In this document: positions 12,773 to 26,400 of the stretch, in pieces
Position numbering within the stretch: position 1 is the first letter of the stretch
Layout of the letters: every line of letters begins with the position of its first letter
NCBI GenBank assembly: GCA_013398275.1
Contig: VZSE01010767.1
Coordinates: 1 to 64,000, forward strand
DNA from: Promerops cafer
Taxonomy: Eukaryota > Chordata > Aves > Passeriformes > Nectariniidae
Reading direction: 5' to 3'
Length of the DNA stretch: 64,000 nucleotides
Translations under genes and position numbers: made by a program
Notes under the pieces: generated by a model
What the model was told of the DNA's origin: nothing
What the model saw: only the letters and a program-made list of their open reading frames with translations
Databases searched by the model: none

Positions 12773-13288
12773 AACAAAGATGCTAACAGGGCTGCAGCAC
12801 CTCTCCTACCAAGGCAGGCTGAGAGCCAGAGTTCTTCAGAGAAGAGAGGGCTCTGAGAGACTTTAGAGCACCTGCCACTACCTAAAGGGGGCTAACAGAG
12901 CTGGAGAGGGACTTTTTAAAGGGCACATAGAGAGGACAAGGGGAGAATGGCTTTAAGCTGAAGCAGGGTAAATTTGTACTAGATATTAGGAAGAAATTCT
13001 TTACTGTGAGGGTGATGGGGCACTGGCACANAACAAAGATGCTAACAGGGCTGCAGCACCTCTCCTACCAAGGCAGGCTGAGAGCCAGAGTTCTTCAGAG
13101 AAGAGAGGGCTCTGAGAGACTTTAGAGCACCTGCCACTACCTAAAGGGGGCTAACAGAGCTGGAGAGGGACTTTTTAAAGGGCACATAGAGAGGACAAGG
13201 GGAGAATGGCTTTAAGCTGAAGCAGGAGAATTTGTACTAGATATTAGGAAGAAATTCTTTACTGTGAGGGTGATGGGGCACTGGCACA
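12773..13288 (+). repeat. 258-bp direct duplication around a single N
   Basis: 12773-13030 and 13032-13288 are the same sequence except for one small difference (GCAGGGTAAATT against GCAGGAGAATT). They sit end to end with a lone N at 13031. Both copies are CR1 sequence, and the order of CR1 parts is natural only if one copy is removed. The break falls at the same point, after CACTGGCACA, in both copies. This is the pattern of overlapping contig ends joined without merging and not of a biological tandem repeat. Confidence 0.9.
13031..13031. other. Single-base N (contig junction)
   Basis: An isolated N exactly between the two copies of the CR1 duplication. It is read here as a scaffolding or gap-fill junction. 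Confidence 0.85.
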
Positions 13289-13390
13289 CCCACAGAGAAG
13301 CTGTGTATGCCCCATCCCTGGGTGTGTTCAAGGCCAGTTTGGGGGTTTCGGCAACCTGATCTAGTTGAAGATATCCCTGCTCATTGCAAC

Positions 13391-16300
13391 TAGCAACATA
13401 TTTCCAAAGTTACTCAGACTGGCTCCATTCCTGAACTCCAGTTCATGAGTCAAAGTATATTAAATGTCTCTTCCAGACAGAAAAGCTTAATTTCATTCCT
13501 GTAGTTCTGAATTTTAAAAATTAAAATACTGAGAAAATTGATACAGTAAGAATAATTTAGCACTGCTGATAGTTCTAAATATATTTCCGTATATTAAGCT
13601 GTCATAGCTGTATAATTTTCCATAAACAAATATTAGGTGCTTCTTAAAATTTTTCCCTACAAAATGTTGTTATCAGTTGATCTACAGTTCATTACCAAAC
13701 ACAGATATTTTTGCCATAAAGTGCAACACACAGACAATATGAGGGGGGAAATATCATAAAAATCTTGGGAAAAGTTTAGCAGAGAGTGGGTGTATTATTT
13801 TCTGACCGAAGCTTAGAATAGGAAGATAAAATCTGGTTGTGAAGCATTTTGTCAAGAACCAAAATTCTATTTGCATGATAACAGAACAAGTTGTTCCTTC
13901 TGCCTAACATGTAACACCTACCCAAGTCTCTCATATGGAAATTGATTTCATATTTTAATTCAGTATGAATTCAGAAAAAGCTGACTTTGAATTTTCTTTA
14001 TGTAGAAGCTGGAAACACTTATGCCCCAATTCCACTGTTTTTTTTTTTTCATTCAGTATGACTGTTTTTTTCCGCAAAATATTAGTCACATAAATTATTT
14101 ACCTTAAGATTTCTTTGGGAAAAAACCCTTGAGTGTGGAAAGGAGTCGGTAATTATGTTGCTGAAATGTCTTAAAAGTAACAACAGAACTAAAAACCTCT
14201 GGGACCAAACCCCAAAAAATTCCTATAAGTAATCTGGGAGAGCAGCTTCATAGCCCTATCTTCTGATAAGAACTTCAGCTTTTTAGAAGAACAGAATCAG
14301 ATACTGCGGAATTTTGCTTAAATTTTTATATGGGGGGGCCAAAACAAAAAAATAATTAATTTGCATGTAATATTTGCATATTCATGACAATGAATGCTGT
14401 TTTACCAGTGTATTAGGAGAAAGTGTTAAAAAAGTTTAGGCATCATAACAAACGCATTTGCAGTACATAGAAGAAAAGGATTTTATAAGATCACCTTTAG
14501 CATAGATACCTTTTCAGAATCCACTGAAGCATGACTTCTATCAATTGAACATAAGATCTCAAACAGAGATGCGAATTCATTGAAGAGCTAAATGTTTAAT
14601 TTTATAACCAAAGTATGAGCAGATGTTTAACAAAACTGATTTCCATGGAATACAGTAATATGCCTGTGTTGCATTCAGGACAGTAACCCATGAAACTGTG
14701 ACCACTGAATTCAAGTTTTAAAGGAAGAATCAGTATTTTTAATAGACTTAGTCAAATTTTCTTCTACATTTCTCAAGCTAGAGTGTGTTGTTATTAAATA
14801 GCTACTTCTCTGGTAACGTTTTAAATGCTGCTGAAGGGATCCTTGAGCACTCTTTTTGTTTTATAAGAAATTCAATTGCTAATGTCAGTATTCTGAAATA
14901 TTCAAATAAAAGCTGTAGCCATGTTAAAAGAAGTTAATAGAACTAGCACTTAAAAAAAGTTCCAGTGAGAAAAAGGCAGTCTAAACCCATATATTTTAAT
15001 GCAGAATTGGTTACTGAACCAAGACCATTTTGTGTTGAGTGAGTCATGATTTATTCGATTACTTGGGTATTCTTCAGTGTTTTCATTTTCTGCACTCTCA
15101 GCAGTCCTTTGTCCTATTTATTAAGAAAAATTTTAAAGTTTTCTATATTCAGTTCTGTCATCTCAATAAACCTATTTCCTTGATCATGGCCTCTGCCAAT
15201 TGTAAAAATGGGCTGGTGGTTCTTAAGCAGTCTGAAGCATCTTTCAACCTCAGCCCAAGAACAACTGAGTCACAGATGACACAAGCGTGGAAAACAGACT
15301 AACATTAGAAACACCACCTTAGAAGTTGGTGGTGCATTAAAAAGTTGTATTGTACACAGAGAAATATTATTTATGGAATGGTCACACTATTCAGAGTTCA
15401 GGGTTTCAGAGCTTGTCAAATTTTGCAGGAAACCAATATTCATTTTCCAGTACTAATTCTTCCAGATAAGCAAAAGTTCAACCTCACTGTAGATATTTAG
15501 AACAACAGAAATTAAATATGTCATATCTTCACTTCCACAGAATGAGATACAAAAAGGTAAGAAAATAAAATAGAACAGCAGACAAATAGAACAGCACTTT
15601 GCTAGCAGTATACAGGCTTTTCCCCAGCCAAAATAAAATGAAAAATCATCAGGGACCTGTTTTCAGACCATAGCTTGAATTGGGCAGAGAAACAGGAGGA
15701 AAAGAGGGAATGGGAGGCAATAACTCACAGAAGCCCTCCCTAATTTCCACTTCTCCAGAAGCCCACTACCAATCAAACAGAAACACAGTATGACCAGGCA
15801 CCAAATTTTTTTTGCTTGCTTGGTTTTATCATATGCTTTTCACAATAACTTAGCTGTTTACTTATCAGAAGATTTTCAAAATCTACAGAGGAAATTGCAC
15901 AAATGAAAATATCGTTGTGGAAGATTGTGAGAAGTGGTAGAAAGGAGGAAAAAAGAGTTTTGAGAACTATTGAATTAGTGGGAATAATTCAGGGATGAAA
16001 AAAAAATCAATGTTTAAGGCAGAAGAGTCTATTTTCAAAAATTACTGTGATTCTCAGACATGTAGAAATATCCCTAGAAAAACAGTTACTGGATTTAACA
16101 GAGAACAAAAGGAATTAATCTAATTCTAATAAACTTCTTCATTTGTAACAGCATATGATTTTGTGATCAGTTATTACTGTTTGGATGGATATTACTAAAA
16201 CCAATAAATGGTGCAGATTACAAAAGGAAAAGAGTCACATGGACACACATTTTTCTCTTCAGGACAAAGTATTGTTGGTCCTTGCATTTCCACCCCTGGA

Positions 16301-16821
16301 AAATTCTTAGAAAAATGCCTCTGGCTATAAAGAAGGAAATCTGTATACAAGCATTTAAGAAACTTTTCTTTCTTTTAATTTCAACCCAGTGGTTATTCTG
16401 TTTTCAGTGTTTCGTGTGTGCCATAAGAATAATAAGACAGAGGGGAAACAATCCAAGCACTGTATGAGAAGACTGATTCACCAATGCCTTTTTTAAAATC
16501 TTGAGCATAGCAGTATTATCATTTCAGAATATGTTCAACATCTAAAAGCTGTAACAGAAAGCAAATGAGATCTTTGGTACAGCCATTCAGTACCATACAC
16601 TTCATTCTTAGGCCCTAATTATATTTCTTGCTATTCACAGGTAAGAATTTTTAATATCATTCAGAATATCTATTAAAAGTTAAGTGCTGATTTATGCCTC
16701 TGAAAAATTTACTAAACCTAATGAGAGTGTTCTGGAAAATACGGGGAGGAAGAAAATCTTTGAAGCCTTTGCTTGTTCTCATATTATAACACACCTTAAA
16801 ATGAGTTTGCCTCACACGGTT
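13391..16821. other. Unique AT-rich sequence, no gene seen
   Basis: Includes a poly-T run near 14039-14050, paired octamer motifs at 14359-14379 and a 7-bp hairpin CACCACC / GGTGGTG at 15312-15334. An 87-codon frame at 15039-15302 has no recognisable features and no supporting splice or promoter signals. Confidence 0.55.
14359..14379. promoter_or_regulatory. Two perfect octamer (POU/Oct-type) motifs
   Basis: ATTTGCAT occurs at 14359-14366 and again at 14372-14379, that is 13 bp from start to start, just downstream of a TAATTA core. ATTTGCAT is the reverse complement of the ATGCAAAT octamer bound by POU-domain factors. A pair at about one helical turn is suggestive of an enhancer but may be chance in AT-rich DNA. 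Confidence 0.25.
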
Positions 16822-16887
16822 TGAGTAGGCAGCTGGACTAGAGGACCTCCTGAAGTCACTGCTAATGTTAATTATCCTATGATCTCA
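16822..16887 (+). mobile_element. CR1 LINE 3' tail fragment
   Basis: GCAGCTGGACTAGAGGACCT followed by a diverged form of the segment that ends in CR1 with 'ATTATTCTATGATTCTATG' (here TTAATTATCCTATGATCTC). The match is to the last 60 or so bases of avian CR1. It is a heavily 5'-truncated and old copy. Confidence 0.6.
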
Positions 16888-19800
16888 TCCTACAATCACA
16901 TACATTTGTTGAATGATTATCAGTGAAGTCTCTGTGCATCTCCTTTCATATATCTATTCAAATAACTTCTGATAGAAATAATAATAAAAAAAGAGAACTT
17001 AAAATAATGGCTCTGAGATCTTAAAACTTCATAATAAGGAGCTTTGGGCCTCCTTGATAGTAAGATGGATGTGCAACTCATTTTAGCACTAGGTAAAATC
17101 ATATTTTCAATTTCTGCTTCTCTTGGCATAAGGGCTTTTTATTCAGTGATTAAAAAGTAGTGCTGGCCAGAAATAAAGATTAGTCTCTGCATCTAGTCTT
17201 CCCAGACATAAAATATATTTTCCCTAGGCACTTGTGTCACTATTACTATTACTGATATTTTGAAAGAGTGAAAACAGTTGCTGCTGTTTTCCTCCTATGA
17301 CTTAGCAAAGTAGGTGAGTGGAAAGATAATTGACATTCTCAGTAGAAACATATGACTTTGTATCTTTATGAATGTTACTCTGCATTAAGTCTACATATTT
17401 TGTGTGATTGACTATACTATGTTTGCCTCCTATTAATTGCTCTGTACAGTGCAATAAATTAAATGGACTCTGTTCACGATTGCAGTGGCATTATGTAGAG
17501 TGCAAAAAGGTAAATTATCTTGCACTTTCAAAAAGTCAAAGATTGTTAACTATTTGATTGAAAAATATTTTAAAATTAAAATTAAATTACTTAAAATTAT
17601 GTTGTAAAAATCTCAAGTATTACACCTTTAAAAATCCACTTTAATTACTGGTGATAAAGTGTTATATATTCAAACTTGGTTTATATTTTTAACATTATTC
17701 TTGGAAGTTTTTGTTGTATTACTGTTGTGCTTTTCTGTCAAAAGTTTAGGTTTCATCTTTACTGCAAAGCTAAATATATTCTCCACAATATCAGTTCACT
17801 TCATAGATTTGAACTGTGCTGATACCTGAATTGTTCAATACCCTGATGGTTATTGTTAGTTTCACATTTTAAGTAATCATACATGCCCTTAAAATTAATT
17901 TAAGTTCACTTTGTATAAGCCAATGAAACTGAAATATGTTAGTATGAAACATTAGATTCTGCTTAATTTGTAAAAACAGCTTGTTCTTTTGTAGACTTGT
18001 ATATCTAATATTTGTGATTAAAAGCACTTATTAATTTTACATATTTTTATTCTGACCATTTATTCCATTCAGAAATACTTAAAAAAAATTCCGTGCTTTG
18101 TTTTATTTCAAATGGCTCCTCTTCTCACGTTCTTTACACTCTGATATCAAAGTAACAGGAAATAAAAGCAAAATTTGAAAGCTTTTAACTTTTCATTTAA
18201 CATTTGATGCTAACAGATGTTCCCAGGGATAGTCTATCCATCTTACACCAGACTGTTTTTTGGTATAAGCACAAATCTCAATTTTAAATTTATTTCTTCT
18301 GGAGAAAATCAGGAAATTACCAGATTTAAAATGAACACAGGCCTACAAATACATGTGTACTGAGAAACAGAAATAGCAATGTTGTGATGAGGACTTTAGT
18401 GCTTTGATGGGGTCTTAATATCAGGTTTCAGGGTTCACTCATCCATGGATGGGCACATTCGTCATGGTTCCAACTGCACTGCCTGCTCAACATCTCTGTA
18501 ATCTCAATGACAAGCACCCAAAGCCTCGCTTGGAAATAGATCCCGTCCATCCACTCTTTTATTGGCACTCACAGGGGAGAAGCTGCTTCTCTTTGCTTTA
18601 AGCAGCCTATCTGTAAAAACTACTTTCTCAACCAGTTCTCCCTGAAGGTAGTTGTTGATTTGGGCCTTATGTGGAATTTTACACAATACTAATACATAGT
18701 AACTGTGATCAGTATACTGACTTATGACCAGTGGGAATGATGCAGAGGAAACAGAAAAGATCAGGGTTAGTTACTGTAAGAGGAATGAGAATTGGGAACC
18801 AGCATCTTCAGTGTACAAATGAGAGGGGTTTCACCTTTTCTTTCTTAGCCACAGCTCTGAAAAGGTTTTAGAATATGCTGAACATATCACTGTCATAAGG
18901 TTTCCTTTCGTATCCTTACTTGCAGCACCACTGCCAGCAGGGAGAATTTCAAAATGGGATAAGGAGGGGAGAGAGTAGCAGGACAGGCCAGCAGGAGAAC
19001 CCTGATATTCTCTGCCGATGCAAATGTCATAAAACGTTCCTATATTTGGTCCATCAAAGTACCCTCAGAGCCACAACTGCAAACACACCAGGAAGGAACC
19101 TCAGCCAAAAGACTTAGTGGCTGACAAGCAATTCTCCACGAGATTTTTCACTTCTAAGGAATCTTCTAGGGATTTAGGGTTTTACTCTACAGCTGAGACA
19201 GGTCACAGGTCAAGAAAACGAAAATGACAGAGCCACCAATGCCAGAACATTCAATAAAGTGTGACTATGTTAAGACTGTTTCTGAAATACTGTTCCCAAG
19301 TCAACCAGACACACACTTGCTGCTGAGTGGGCTTCTATCAGAAAAGAGATTTTTCAACATCAGCATATCAAAACTAATGTTTCCAAAAACGTTTCACTCA
19401 AGAAATCAGCACAAAACACAGGTGAGAAGATTTCTGAATACTTATCTTTTTTGCGCAATAAAATTGGGGAAAAAAATAAAGAAAGAAAATTTTTAAAAAT
19501 CCAGCTTGCATGTCATTAAACTAGCCATAGTACTGATTTTAAAAAGTGTATCTGCTTGTAAAAGTTAGTGTTAACTAAAAACTATATGCATAAGATCTAC
19601 TTTAAATATGTTCTGAAGAAAATTAAAAATTATAACAGTGTCTGCTAGCCCAAGTAGTTTCTAAGGATACCATTCTCTTCCCTAAATCTTAAGATAAACA
19701 ACATGGACATCTAATTTCTGGAAATCGGTTGCATGATGTTACATGAGGAAGTTACAGAAAAAGTTTATCTGCCATTGAGTTTGATAAGGAGAAAGCACTG

Positions 19801-21420
19801 CCATTTCTAGCACTGCAGGTTCTCAAGGAGAGGTAACCAGGCTGTTGTACTATGTCACAGAAATACTGAAACAGTATGATAAACTAAAAGTTTTATCTTA
19901 AAATAGAGAAACATTTTAAGCCATTCCTGGGGAAGAAAAATATAACTTCTGGACGAGCCTTTCTAGGAGCTATTCCAGGAGTTTGCTACCACATCACATC
20001 TACGGAGTACAGGGGGCAAAGCATCATTTACATAGCTTCACAAAGGAGGTCTCCTGCTGGCAGACAGATCCTCTCTCAAGAGCACATCAATTTAACTTTG
20101 AATATAACTTCCTGCAAGTTTCATCTATGAGAAAAAATAAAAATACTGGGCTCTGCACATTGTAAGACTAGAAGTTCCATTTATTGACTAGTTGTGGGCT
20201 CCTAACCAGCCGTGAAGAGGTGAGTATGTAGCAAACACCTCCTCCAGAAAGCACTCCCGGTTTTCTTTCCTTTTTCCCCACATTTTACATCTTTGTAAAA
20301 TGTCACAACCTTTCTCTTATGGCCTAGATTTAGCAAGGTTGTCAGAGACCTGAAAATCAAATCTCTCTTTTCTTGTCTCTTAGTGAATCATCCTGCCTGA
20401 GTTTCTACCAGGAAAGCTCAGGCACAGGCAGGTGCGTGGCAGAACACCAATAAATAAAATAATACACTGTGAGTTGTTCTGGCTTGACTAATTTACAAGT
20501 ATACACAGTTTTCAAAAGACTTAACAGGTAGATGGTAAGTATTCTTAAAGAAAAATTATTTTTACTAATACCCGCACTTAGAATGTAACCAGGCAGCTAA
20601 GTGAAGATCACAAATATACTTTAAAATACTAAGAACAAATTATGTGCCTGGGTGACAGCATCCCAAACCCAACTAGAATTCATGTTTTTCACATATGTCT
20701 GTATCCAGATAGATAGATGGATCTCATAGTGCAGCTTAGCATTTGGGTAGCATCTCTGGTATAAAATGCTCTTAGTTTGATGTTATCAAGAAGGTGTAAT
20801 AGTCTAGGCATTATTACCTTTGAAATAATGAAAATGTCTGTATTACCATATAGAGACAGATACACATATTTTCAGAACCAATTTTCCAAGAACAGCTGTA
20901 CAGACAAGTAGTACACACATCACCATGGCCTATGAATGTACTCAATTTACTTCAATAATTTTTCATGGAAAAATGTGAAGAAATATATTCTTTCAGTACA
21001 TAATATAATGCCACTGCAGGGCAGAATTCATTCTTTGCAAGAGAAAATGCAAAGTAAAAAGAAGGCTTTTTCTGAAAAGTTGAGATTCTTGAATTGTAAT
21101 TTATTCTTTTCTTTAGCATAACATCAAAACTTTTGTCTACATGACTTCAAATCTCAACTGACAAAGAGAAACACAAATGACTTTGCCAGCTAGCAAGATA
21201 GGTGCATGAATGCTTGCATGCAACATTTAAATGTCGAATGGCATTAGACCAATGCACTTCTTAGCTATACTAGTCATAGTTGCATACAGCTTCATATGCA
21301 AACTTGTGCCAACATCTGAAACATACCCACTTCTGTAGTTACACAGAAATTTATTTTCTTTAAATGAGATGACTTAATTTTCAAAACTTAATACATCTGC
21401 AATATTTCCAAAGCCTTATG
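16888..21420. other. Unique AT-rich sequence, no gene seen
   Basis: Very AT-rich at 17500-18080. The 17400-18100 part has long T/A-rich stretches that would fit either an intron or a 3' untranslated region, but there is no coding exon next to it. Small frames at 18920-19117 and 19224-19496 show no family resemblance. Confidence 0.55.
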
Positions 21421-21545
21421 TTGGAGAAAACAAAGGGAAAACCAACAACAACCAAAAAATCCCCAACAAAACAAAACAGATGAAAACAAACATAAAAATC
21501 AAACTAAAGAAAATAAAGAAGAAAAAAAAGAAGAGGGAAAATCCG
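21421..21545. repeat. A-rich low-complexity tract
   Basis: About 120 bases are almost only A with C, then A with G (CAACAAAACAAAACAG, later AAAGAAGAAAAAAAAGAAG). There is no regular unit, so it is low complexity and not a microsatellite. Confidence 0.75.
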
Positions 21546-24500
21546 AAAAATACTTTCATCTCTATTTTTTAAAAATATTTTTCTTTACCTACATGTAAGA
21601 CTAAAGAGTGATATGAAGTCTAAAGATATTATCTAAGATGAAAGTGAAAAATCCTTTAATGAACATTTCATACTTTGGAGTTCCTTACTTGAGTGTAAAA
21701 ACAAATAAAAAGCTCTAAAAAGCTCTAGCTTATTGTGTAGTCAAATCAGAAGTGATCTGGTAATAATGAAAATTTCCATAGGTTTAACACTTCTGGTTTA
21801 AGAACACCTAACAAGTAACATCGGACAATTCAGCAAGAGAAGAAAATAGATTTACTTAGTGACTGGTTTGTTGGCTCTTTAAAGTTTGAAATACTGTTTT
21901 GTCTTTTGTTTGTTTCTGGGTTTTTAACCATTAGCTTTGACCCTATGACTACTCTTTTTGCTCCCATTTGCTACATGCTTACCTCCATTTTCATAGTCAT
22001 TCACCACAAATTCCTTTCCTACTGTGTTCTTTATACTGTCATCTCTCCTATCAATGGTTTCTCAAAAAGCCTCAAAGAAGCACCCTTGTCCCCAGCCAGT
22101 GATGCTCTCACCAGATTCTGAGACTTTCTGCACGTTTTTCCGTACACCTACCTGTTGAGTTTGCTCTACATATAGAGAGTAAATTCTGGATGGAAGAGTT
22201 ACACTCTGGCTATAAAAATCACTAACAAAATAGGAAAAGGAAAAATGGATTGGCAAAAAGGAAAAAAAAAGGTTTAGTTCTGAACTTACACAAATTCATA
22301 AATACGAACACTTAATCTTTAAGTGTCTAAGAAATCTTCAAGTTCAGTGGCACAACCTCTGCTTTGGCAAGGTGAACAGTTGTGATTTTAATTAAATGAA
22401 GCATTTTTAAAGTGAATGTGTTTGTGCATGTGGTTTGGAGATGTGCTATCCCCCTGGTGGCAGGGTCACTCTGGGGCAGGAGGGGCAGGGTACAGACAGC
22501 AGATGGATCCCTGCTGGACTGCTGATGAGTGCCACCTCCTCCAGCACAAAGAATACGTGTGGGAAGTCCTACCTGCCAACACAGGTACCATAACGCCTAC
22601 AGGGAACCATCCTGGTCTACTAAATCAGTTTTATGCAACCTACAAGATGTGCAGAATTGAACTATATTTAGCTGAATTAGTCATTTATGAAAGTGAACAA
22701 ATAGAAACATATTTGGAATTTTGGACTCCAGTCTGAACTCTTATCATCACATCAGATGGAAAAATCACATTGTGGGAAACCTGTTCAGTGAATGGAAAAC
22801 AGTCTGCTTTACCAGTCTCTGAAGAAAGCTTTGACAGATTGTTTTTAAAGTGTTCCTGGAATATTTTGCCATGGTATTTAACCTTTCACTGATGTTTTAG
22901 TCAAGCTGTCTCTATTTCTGCTAAGTTAGTCAGTAAGATGTAAAGTAGCAGCAAAAATAATTTATAAACATAAAGCAACTTTCACCTTGCCTGTATAGAT
23001 CAGTGTCTTTCCCCAAAACAAGTTGTGCCAAAAAAAACCCCCACCAAACAAAAGTGCTTCGATATTTATCTACATATGTAGAAAACTTCAAAGCAGAATT
23101 ACAAGCAGAAATTAGAAGCTATTGGCAGGAGACATCTGTTGTACCATCTGCACAAAAACTGAAGCTATAAATCCACCTTTCTGAAGCAGAGCATTTCTCT
23201 TTCCTTTTAGGCCTTGTAAATCACTTAAATCTTAGTCAGTGATAATTACAGCTCACCACAGAAGAATATAATTTTAACCCAATTTTTAAAAGCACACTTT
23301 AATGACAGGGTGAAGAAGCAGTTGGAGTAGGCTATAGTAGCATTGATGTGAGAACACTTTCTGACTATAGATTCTACTAAAGATAACCACAATGTAATAG
23401 CTAGAAGCAGAAACAAAATAAGAAATAAAAAAGTGGATTGCAGCAGTTTCCCTAAAGCCTGAATTTTCTTTCTGCGTTGTCATCTGCAGCCTCCCTGTAG
23501 AAATCCTTGAAGTATCAGGAAGAAACTAAAGTCCTCAGAAAACAGCAAGCAGAAAGGTGAGTAAAATCAAAATAGCAAAAGCTGGAACTAAAATGGATGT
23601 TTGTTGTGCTGAAACACATTGGATATTTTACAGAAAATACTGAAAACAAGAAGAATCTATAAAATCAATGGCTTTATGAAAGGCTGTAGCATCAGTTATG
23701 AACAACCTAAGTGAAGGAAATACATCCAGTTCATCAAAGAAAAGAGTTGTCCACTCAACCTTAATATAATTATTGATACAAAAGGCATATAAACAAAGAC
23801 TTACAGGAGATTAAGAGAGGTACTAAATCTTTTGATTTATCACTAGTTATAAGCAACTATTCATTACAGTTGCAAGACAAAAACTATTGCACTCTTCTAG
23901 GCACAGGGAAGCTTTCCAAGGAACAGAGAAAATAGAATCACCTAAGAGAATTCATTAAAGAGGCAATATTGATAAACTCAAAAGCTAGTAAACATATTTA
24001 AGTTTGTACAGCATTGCTGCAGCTAATGGGCAAGGAAACAGGTAAAGCTTTGGTTACCAAAGTGAACATCAGAAGAAATCTTGTTTATAAGTTCCTGGCA
24101 GCTCCCACGTCCAGTTTATAATTGGATTAGAACTAAACTGTTCAGCTAGAAAACACAGCAGACAACAACAGACCATTTAAAGTGTGTAGACCACTGCGTT
24201 GCCATAGCCACCACCAAACTGCAGATGAATCCACGTTTTTTTAGTCTCTTATAAAAAACCTAAACCAAACCAAAAAGCTCCAACCATACCCAACCAAACC
24301 AACAAAGTTTTATGTATTACTGCCCATCTAAAATCATACCAAATCACATAAAGAAATGGGGCTGCCAATGAAGAGCTACTAAGCAGTATTTTTAATTCCT
24401 GGTGGCTTCTCTAATTCCTGGTGTTGTTATAAAAGCAAATGTATTATTAGCTCTAGCTTCAGCACCTGGTCTTGTCAGCAGTCTTCACATCAGACCTGCT

Positions 24501-24930
24501 TTTGAGCTGGCAAGCAATGATCTATCAGCCACCAGCTCCTGAAAAAATGACAAAACACTATTGATAGTGATGAAGTTACAAGAATCTTCAGCAATACAAT
24601 AAGATTGCTAATGAAGGACTGTTACGGAACAGAGCTGATTAAGGTTATGATCAAGAAACTAATGTAAGCATAAAATTGCTATTCATCTCTAAAATATTTC
24701 CTGTTAGTTGAAGAAGTCTCACAGTGGAAAGTTGTGATACAATGAGCATGTGAGTTGCAAAAGAGAAATTGCTTTTCTTAGAAATTTCTTAATTTAGTTT
24801 GTCCAAATACTAGATAAAGTAGACAAGCTGACTGGACCTCTGAATTCACAAAGGGGGCCCTAATTTTGATGAGTTTGTTTGTCTGTTTTTTTTTTTTTTC
24901 CCCAAAAGAGACTGGTAAGGAATTTAGGGT

Positions 24931-25003
24931 ATTTTAGTATTAAGCATAATTTTAGTATTAATATTTAGTATTTTTTATTATGAAGGGTAAGTTTAGTATT
25001 ATT
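24931..25003 (+). repeat. Four dispersed copies of TTTAGTATT
   Basis: TTTAGTATT occurs exactly at 24933, 24951, 24964 and 24992 within about 70 bases, with irregular spacing. It may be a decayed tandem array or replication slippage in AT-rich DNA. Confidence 0.6.
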
Positions 25004-26279
25004 TTGGACCAAAAAGTGGGAAGAGAACAATAAGAAGGGTAGTACTTAACTGACCAATTTTCATCCTAGCAAAATAAAGAACTATACTCTGCTTCTCTGC
25101 ATCAACAGAAGAGAGTTATCTCAGCTCTCCACAGGAAGTCCAGTGTTCCTTGGGGTTTTTTGTACTGGTGTAAAACTGAAACAATTTCTGGATGACAGTT
25201 ACAGTTAACCACAATCACAAAATTACATGCCAGCACCTGAAGGCTATCATTCATATTTTCTTGCAAATCTTGGATAAAGATCTATCATCAACCTCACAAA
25301 GCAGATGTTTATGTGGTAAGATACTTAGGAATGAAGCAGTACTGCCAAAAGTACATAAAAAAGGTAAGGCTTTACCTGAGCCTTTTTAATGATCAGAGCT
25401 GATTTATGAATGAAGATGGCTTTCATGACATCCCTACCACGCAGAGAATTTTTTGAAGTGCTAACAACCTATTCCAGCGCTTAATTGTTTTCATGGCAAA
25501 GACCTATTACTAATACCCAGACAGAATTTCCCCTCGAAAGATTTGTGTTTGTTATCTTCTGTGCAGGCATAGTCTGGGTGAATTTGTTTGCATCTTACAT
25601 ACCCAAAGACTTTGAACGCATAAACACCCACATTTTTGGCTAGATAAACTAATTGAAAAAATTTCTGAGTACTTAGGACCCACAACAATATATGTTACAG
25701 TTTATATACACCACAAGAATCACAGTAGTTATTACTCTGAAGAGTTGATATATAAGGCAAATCAAAAGAGGAGCTGTTTTCTCTGCTGAATTACTGGGAG
25801 AACGGGTTTTTCTTGCAGCATAATGACTGGAAATAGCAAAACTTTCAAGTACTTCAGGATGTAAACATCATTATTTTTGCAGACAGATTAAGAAATATAT
25901 CTGTACAGATATTCTCTCAGACATAAGGAGAAAATGAAGATATCCTGGGATCCTTGGTCTTGAAGTCTGCCGTGAAATGGCCATGAGGGGATCATGAACA
26001 TCAGTACTGCTACAGCAAACTGACCTGCTACACAAAAGTGTGTGCACCTGACATGTTTTGTAAATTACAAGTATATTATTTTTTTGATTCTGTGAAGCAA
26101 TTCGTATTGTATCACTAAAGTGAAAATGTGCATTTGAGATCTGAGCTGATGTCTGTTTGCAATTCCAGTTACTTTGAAAGGTGAGTCAAACAAATTTGCA
26201 ACTTTTCAATATTCTCAAAATAAATAAGTAAACGGACTAAATCCATTCATTCAAAACAAAATTGAAAGTTCTAATTATA

Positions 26280-26400
26280 TATCAGTGTTAATTTTTTTAT
26301 TATGATATTTTGCATATGCTCCTTGCAGTGCTACTTTGATAACAGCTAATGCGAGTTTCAGCTCTGTATAATTAATTACAGGTTCTCTGATTTTTTTTTT
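26280..26400. promoter_or_regulatory. Possible conserved noncoding element
   Basis: Contains TTTTGCATATGC (octamer-like), CAGCTAATG and TATAATTAATTACAGG (homeodomain TAATTA core) in a short space, next to a poly-T run. The composition resembles developmental enhancers, but only a cross-species alignment could show conservation. Confidence 0.12.

Larger units (their letters stand above)
12118..13390 (+). mobile_element. CR1 LINE, 5'-truncated 3' portion, contains an assembly-like duplication
   Basis: The sequence follows the CR1 second open reading frame from the reverse transcriptase thumb into the 3' end. It begins around CTGAATTGGAGAGGCATGG and passes through a segment translating as VNLMKLNKTKHKVLHLGQ (known CR1 protein region). 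It ends with the stretch that includes GATATCCCTGCTCATTGCA near 13370. Stops and indels break the frame, so this is a dead copy. It is 5'-truncated, as is usual for CR1. The stretch 12773-13288 holds two nearly identical copies separated by one N; collapsed, the element would be about 1 kb. Confidence 0.93.

Noticed and set aside
12773..13288. True tandem repeat or segmental duplication
   Set aside because: The single N at the joint and the break in CR1 order fit an assembly overlap better.
20709..20722. GATA-type microsatellite (also TCTA words at about 50010-50025)
   Set aside because: Only about three units each; too short to call a microsatellite.
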